From contig PSQN01000001.1 of assembly GCA_002989075.1 (NCBI GenBank), forward strand, positions 1,223,392 to 1,287,391: 64,000 nt of DNA. Reading direction: 5' to 3'. Both the position numbers and the translations under genes were made by a program. The notes beneath the pieces were generated by a model. It was not told where the DNA came from. It did not search any database and saw only the letters and a program-made list of their open reading frames with translations. The stretch is from Arthonia radiata (Eukaryota > Ascomycota > Arthoniomycetes > Arthoniales > Arthoniaceae). Below, one piece after another: positions 60,213 through 64,000 of the stretch (position 1 is the stretch's first letter; each line of letters opens with the position of its first letter).

Positions 60213-61934
60213 CTTGCTGGCACAACGATAAAGATTATCGAGAGAAGGAAAGTAGAAGTCAGTCAGACGCTAGCCGTAGAACACCAATTTCATGGCCAGA
60301 CGTAAGTGACAGAAGTGAAAGTGTCGTTTAGAAAGAGATCACGTAGCATATTGGATGTCGTGACCCTGGTTGCTTATGGTCTCTGAAGCTCTGACGCGGC
60401 TTAATTGAAGAAATGGAGAATAGTGAAGATGATTGGACCTAGGACTAGTCGAACAAGGCGGTGAAGACTATGCATCAGAAAATCTTCAATTTGGAGACGC
60501 GTTGTCCGAATGGGGACAGTTGATGATGTAATCAAGGTGCATGAGCTCGCCATATAGAGCCTAAATAGATAGCAGTAGCGTTGAATGTTCACAGTGCTGC
60601 GGTGTCGCTTTGTAAGCTCATTGCTTTAGATAGCGATGCAAGAAGCGAAATGACTATGTTCTGGAGAGAAGAGAAAGGAGAGAAGAAGAGATGCATGAAC
60701 AAGCGGCTGCCTCCGCAACGGCATTGGAATGAGTTCGCTGTGATTGGTCGAGCATTCTCAATGTAGACATTGGCCTCTACTTCTCCCCGACTATGCCTCA
60801 GGCTCCTGTGAGAGAACGCAAAGCTCTCAATAAACCCCACATCGAATTCTATAGGTAGCATGTCTGGGATGGCAGATACACCAACCACCTCACACCAAAG
60901 CCATCCACAGTCTCGCAAGCCACCCATCCCTACTCATCCACAAACCGCACCTTCCTGCAAGCCTTCAAAATTCTCCGAGTGGCAGAAAGCCCCAACCCCT
61001 CCACCCCTCACCGCCACGCACGCACCCGCATGGCAAGACCCAGTATCTGTAAACTGCCCCTCGTCACCATCCTGTCGCACAAACAAGGATCACCACCTCC
61101 GGCGTAGCACAGCACAATGATCGACGGACTCCCATTCGCACAATGCAGACCGATTGGTAATTCTCCGAGAACAAGACGTCGGACAAGCAGGCACCTCCGG
61201 AGCAGCTGCTGTCATTACCTAGCTGCGTCCAACTGCCGTTGCCGTTGTCGTCGTTCCAAGGACGATCACGATGTACTGGTGGCGCGATATCCGCTATCCG
61301 GCTATCCTCATGGCGCTGCATAACGCTGAGAAATTCTCCGCGAACCTTGAGGTGGCGTTGTCGCATGGACAATAATGCCGACTGGATCCTGGTCGCCGTC
61401 AGCGGAGGGCTCGAGCTGTGTCACTACACGGCAAATGGAACCGGCAAAGAAGCCGAAGGAAGATGATTGAGCACATTGTCATTCAGTGCTGGTAGGTAGT
61501 CTAGAGCTGTCTGCACAGGGCTCCGCAGATCGTATCAGTATGGTACACAGGGTGAAGCAGCCATGCCACTGCTTCCGCCAAGGAGCTTTTCGTGCTATCA
61601 AACTCCATTTCTCATCCATTCGTAGAAACTCCATAACAAGTGTGATGGTTCTCATTGAGCGGCAGACCGGAGGCCGGGCTGTCCAATGGAACCGATATCG
61701 GGGGCGTGTGCCCACAGAAATTCTGGTAAACAAAAGAAATCGATGGCCAGTGATGCACAGTAGTAGGGTATCGTTAGATCCTCATCGTAACGCCGTCACC
61801 ATCCGCGACGATCGCCCAAAACATTTGTGCAAATCTGGTAAACTGAATTCTGTCCATAGAACGCCGATTGCTTTTGGCTGTTTGGTGTTGTATCAAGAGA
61901 AAATCGTTGCGGTTGTATTTCGTTAACTATTGAA
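60213..61934. promoter_or_regulatory. Upstream region of glutamate-cysteine ligase and 3' flank of the GATA gene
   Basis: This 1.7-kb gap holds the promoter of the ligase and the 3' region of the minus-strand GATA gene. Several short frames on both strands lack features. No RNA gene recognised. Confidence 0.4.
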
Positions 61935-63635
61935 TCAGCCATGACCGGCTGATTTAGGTCGGAGATTCGACCCAGCAATGGCCGCGGCTTTCTGGGCACC
62001 CATTTTCCTGGTGTGCTTGGCATAGTCTGTAGAAGTTTAGCAGAAGCGTACCAATAGGGGTTGCAGTCTAAACTTACGAAGACCGCAAGCATTGCACAAG
62101 GTCCTCGCGCCGTCTGGACCACGGCGCCACTCAGGTGTTTCTGCACGGTTGCAGGCATGGCATCGTCCTGGAGGTGCAGCACGCTTCGAACATTCATCCA
62201 TCAGCCAAATGCACTTTTCGCAGTCTTCGGGCGGGGGCTGGAAAGAAGAGGAATCACGTACACCTCTGCGCTTCTTCGGATCAGGGCCGGAAAAGCCGTC
62301 GGCCGGTTCTACACGTTTCCGAGAAACTAGGTCGTCGACGCGATCCACGTGGTGCTGACGTCTCTCTGCTGCTTCACGGGTCTCACGCTCCACACGCTCA
62401 GCTTCATCAGCTCGAAGTTTCTGCAGGGTAAAGTCGAGCGCCTCTGTGATCTTGGCGTTGAATTTCATAGCGTGGTGTACGTCGCTGATCGACGGGTTGG
62501 ACCCAGCAATCGGACCTGAACGCTGACTCTGGTGGCCGTGAATGCGGTAGGTTTCGCTAAACTGCATCAAGTTGTGACTGCAGTCGTAAACCTAAACAGC
62601 TATTAATGCTACCATGCTGGCCCACGTCAAACTTGATAAGGCTTACCTCGTTCAGAAGTGTGTCAAGGTCATAGAAGTCCAGCTGGCGCTTGACAGTCGT
62701 GGGAAATTGCGGCTCCCTGCCCTCGAGCTTATTGCCCGAAGGACCACGGTACTCATCACCCTGCCACGGCGGCTCCCGAGCTCCACCAAAGGTCGAAGTG
62801 GATACAGACGGATACGAAGTCACATACTCGAGTGGGGCTTGGGGACCATAGCTTACCGATGGTTGGCGTTGTGAATAGAGGTACGGAGACGCAGCAAAGC
62901 TCGGCGACTGTGCTGGCGGACCGTACTGAGGCGCGCTACGAGGCGACGGGTGTGTAGAGTGTGCTGGACCATGATGTTGAGTTGGTCGAAAGGTTGGTAC
63001 AGGAAATTGCTCATGTGGTGAGGATACCCGAGCGGCAGCCGTAACAGGAGCATACCCGCGCGACGAGGCTGGGCGTGGTCCGGATTCATATTGTGAAGTC
63101 CGCCGCTGCATTGGTTGATCGTAACTTCTATGCTCTATGCCATACGAGCGACTGAACCGGGTGGGGCTTGGAGACGAGTATCGGCGGGCGTAATGCTGGC
63201 TAGGGCCTGGTGAGCGTGGCGCCTGGCGTATCTGGTCATCATTCGTTCGTTGAGCCAGTGCTTCATGGATAGATGGGAGAGACTGCTTTGCTGGCGCAGA
63301 ATTCGGATGCGGGTCGTAATCCGAACGTGACGATTGGTGAGAATCTGCAGATGGCTTGAATGTAGTCGCGGAAGCTGGCGCGGAACTGGTGTTGGAGCTT
63401 GCGTAGCTATACGGCGCAGCGGAATAAGGTGCGGAAGTTACATGCGATGAGTGCGGGTTGATATTAACCATGGCATGCGCCGCTTGGATCTCAGCCTCCT
63501 CGCGTTTGAGCGAATCAGCGAATCCGATAGATGGCAGCGAGGTGCTGCAATTGGTGTTAGCAGATTTGATGAGGTCAGAGTGAGGTGCGCGTTGACTGAC
63601 GTTGGCCTCGCACCACTATCTGAATAAATGCTCAT
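61935..63635 (-). CDS. nsdD: NsdD-type GATA zinc-finger transcription factor
   Basis: Four exons: 63635-63601, 63544-62647, 62591-62078, 62026-61935; 512 residues. Introns are 51-56 nt with clear CTAAC/CTAAA branch sites. The N-terminal 300 residues are Ser/Pro/Tyr/Gln-rich, with the conserved LPSIHEALAQ motif. The middle has KRQLDFYDLDTLLNE, then HGHQSQRSGPIAGS, both typical of NsdD. The single GATA finger is CHAC-x18-CNAC (Cys455, 458, 477, 480) with ETPEWRRGPDGARTLCNACG, a type IVb finger, followed by the basic tail HYAKHTRKMG. NsdD regulates sexual development, conidiation balance and secondary metabolism in Aspergillus. The start lies on a short first exon that joins in frame to LPSIGFADSLKREEAEIQ, which resembles the family N-terminus. 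Confidence 0.95.
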
Positions 63636-64000
63636 GCTTCGCTGTGAGTAGTCGAACAGACGTAACTATGAGGCCAAGCACATTCAGGGTGTCAATGGTG
63701 GAGCCGGCGCAGGCGACAGATGCTAGATCTTGGGTGGGCTGACAATGGCTTCCCAGCGATCCTCCAGATCCGATGTCGCCCACTACTACCCGATTCCAGC
63801 GACCCCAATACTATCTTTGACAATCGGAGAAGTCCACAGTCGGGCTGTAGGATGATTGTAATCGTTCAGACGAACATGAGATGGTCGTCGGAAGGGAGGG
63901 TGGTGCCCTGGTACGAAGGTATATCGGATCCCGATCAAGACGTCACCGATCTGGCAAGAGAGGCCGGTCTAGCACGTGCGAGGGAGCCGGAAGCTGCCAA
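63636..64000. promoter_or_regulatory. Promoter side of the NsdD-type gene
   Basis: 365 bases to the window edge, upstream of the GATA factor on the minus strand. No gene is seen. NsdD genes usually have long 5' leaders, so much of this may be transcribed. Confidence 0.45.

Overview
The window is fungal nuclear DNA from a filamentous ascomycete (Pezizomycotina). The evidence is short GT-AG introns with CTAAC/CTGAC branch sites, RIP-like decay of repeats, a NACHT-ankyrin NLR, an NsdD-type GATA factor and a fungal group II G-alpha subunit. The RIP pattern and gene set suit a dothideomycete-like plant-associated or environmental fungus, but I cannot fix the class from sequence alone.

Left block, about 1-27,000: AT-rich and with no host gene I can support. 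It is a nest of decayed LTR retrotransposons. A Ty3/Gypsy chromovirus (about 857-8738) sits inside an older inverted LTR and carries a solo Copia-family LTR (5625-6132). An older Gypsy relic lies on the minus strand (about 8890-11449). A Ty1/Copia element (11450-24858) has been split by a second Gypsy chromovirus (12822-20834), which keeps matching 196-bp LTRs and a perfect AAACT target duplication. From 24,859 to about 27,000 there is unclassified AT-rich DNA with a small GC-normal island.

Right block, about 27,000-64,000: ordinary base composition, genes on both strands. In order: G-alpha group II (minus) head-to-head with a RasGEF that has an N-terminal GTPase-like domain (plus); a cysteine-rich secreted protein locus; a small membrane protein; a cytochrome P450 and an O-methyltransferase (both minus), which look like a two-gene metabolic pair; a partial DUF4470-like gene; a tiny secreted-peptide ORF; a NACHT-ankyrin NLR (minus) head-to-head with a secreted GH18 chitinase (plus); a second cysteine-rich secreted protein locus; a multi-span membrane protein; a possible secreted protein; a mitochondrial-type membrane protein followed by a 54-unit GAT microsatellite; glutamate-cysteine ligase; and an NsdD-type GATA factor.

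Functionally the block mixes signalling and development (G-alpha, RasGEF, NsdD), self/non-self sensing and wall or chitin biology (NLR, chitinase), secreted small proteins, secondary metabolism (P450, O-methyltransferase) and glutathione synthesis. Exon structures were read by eye from splice signals, frame continuity and family alignment from memory, so exon edges are predictions.
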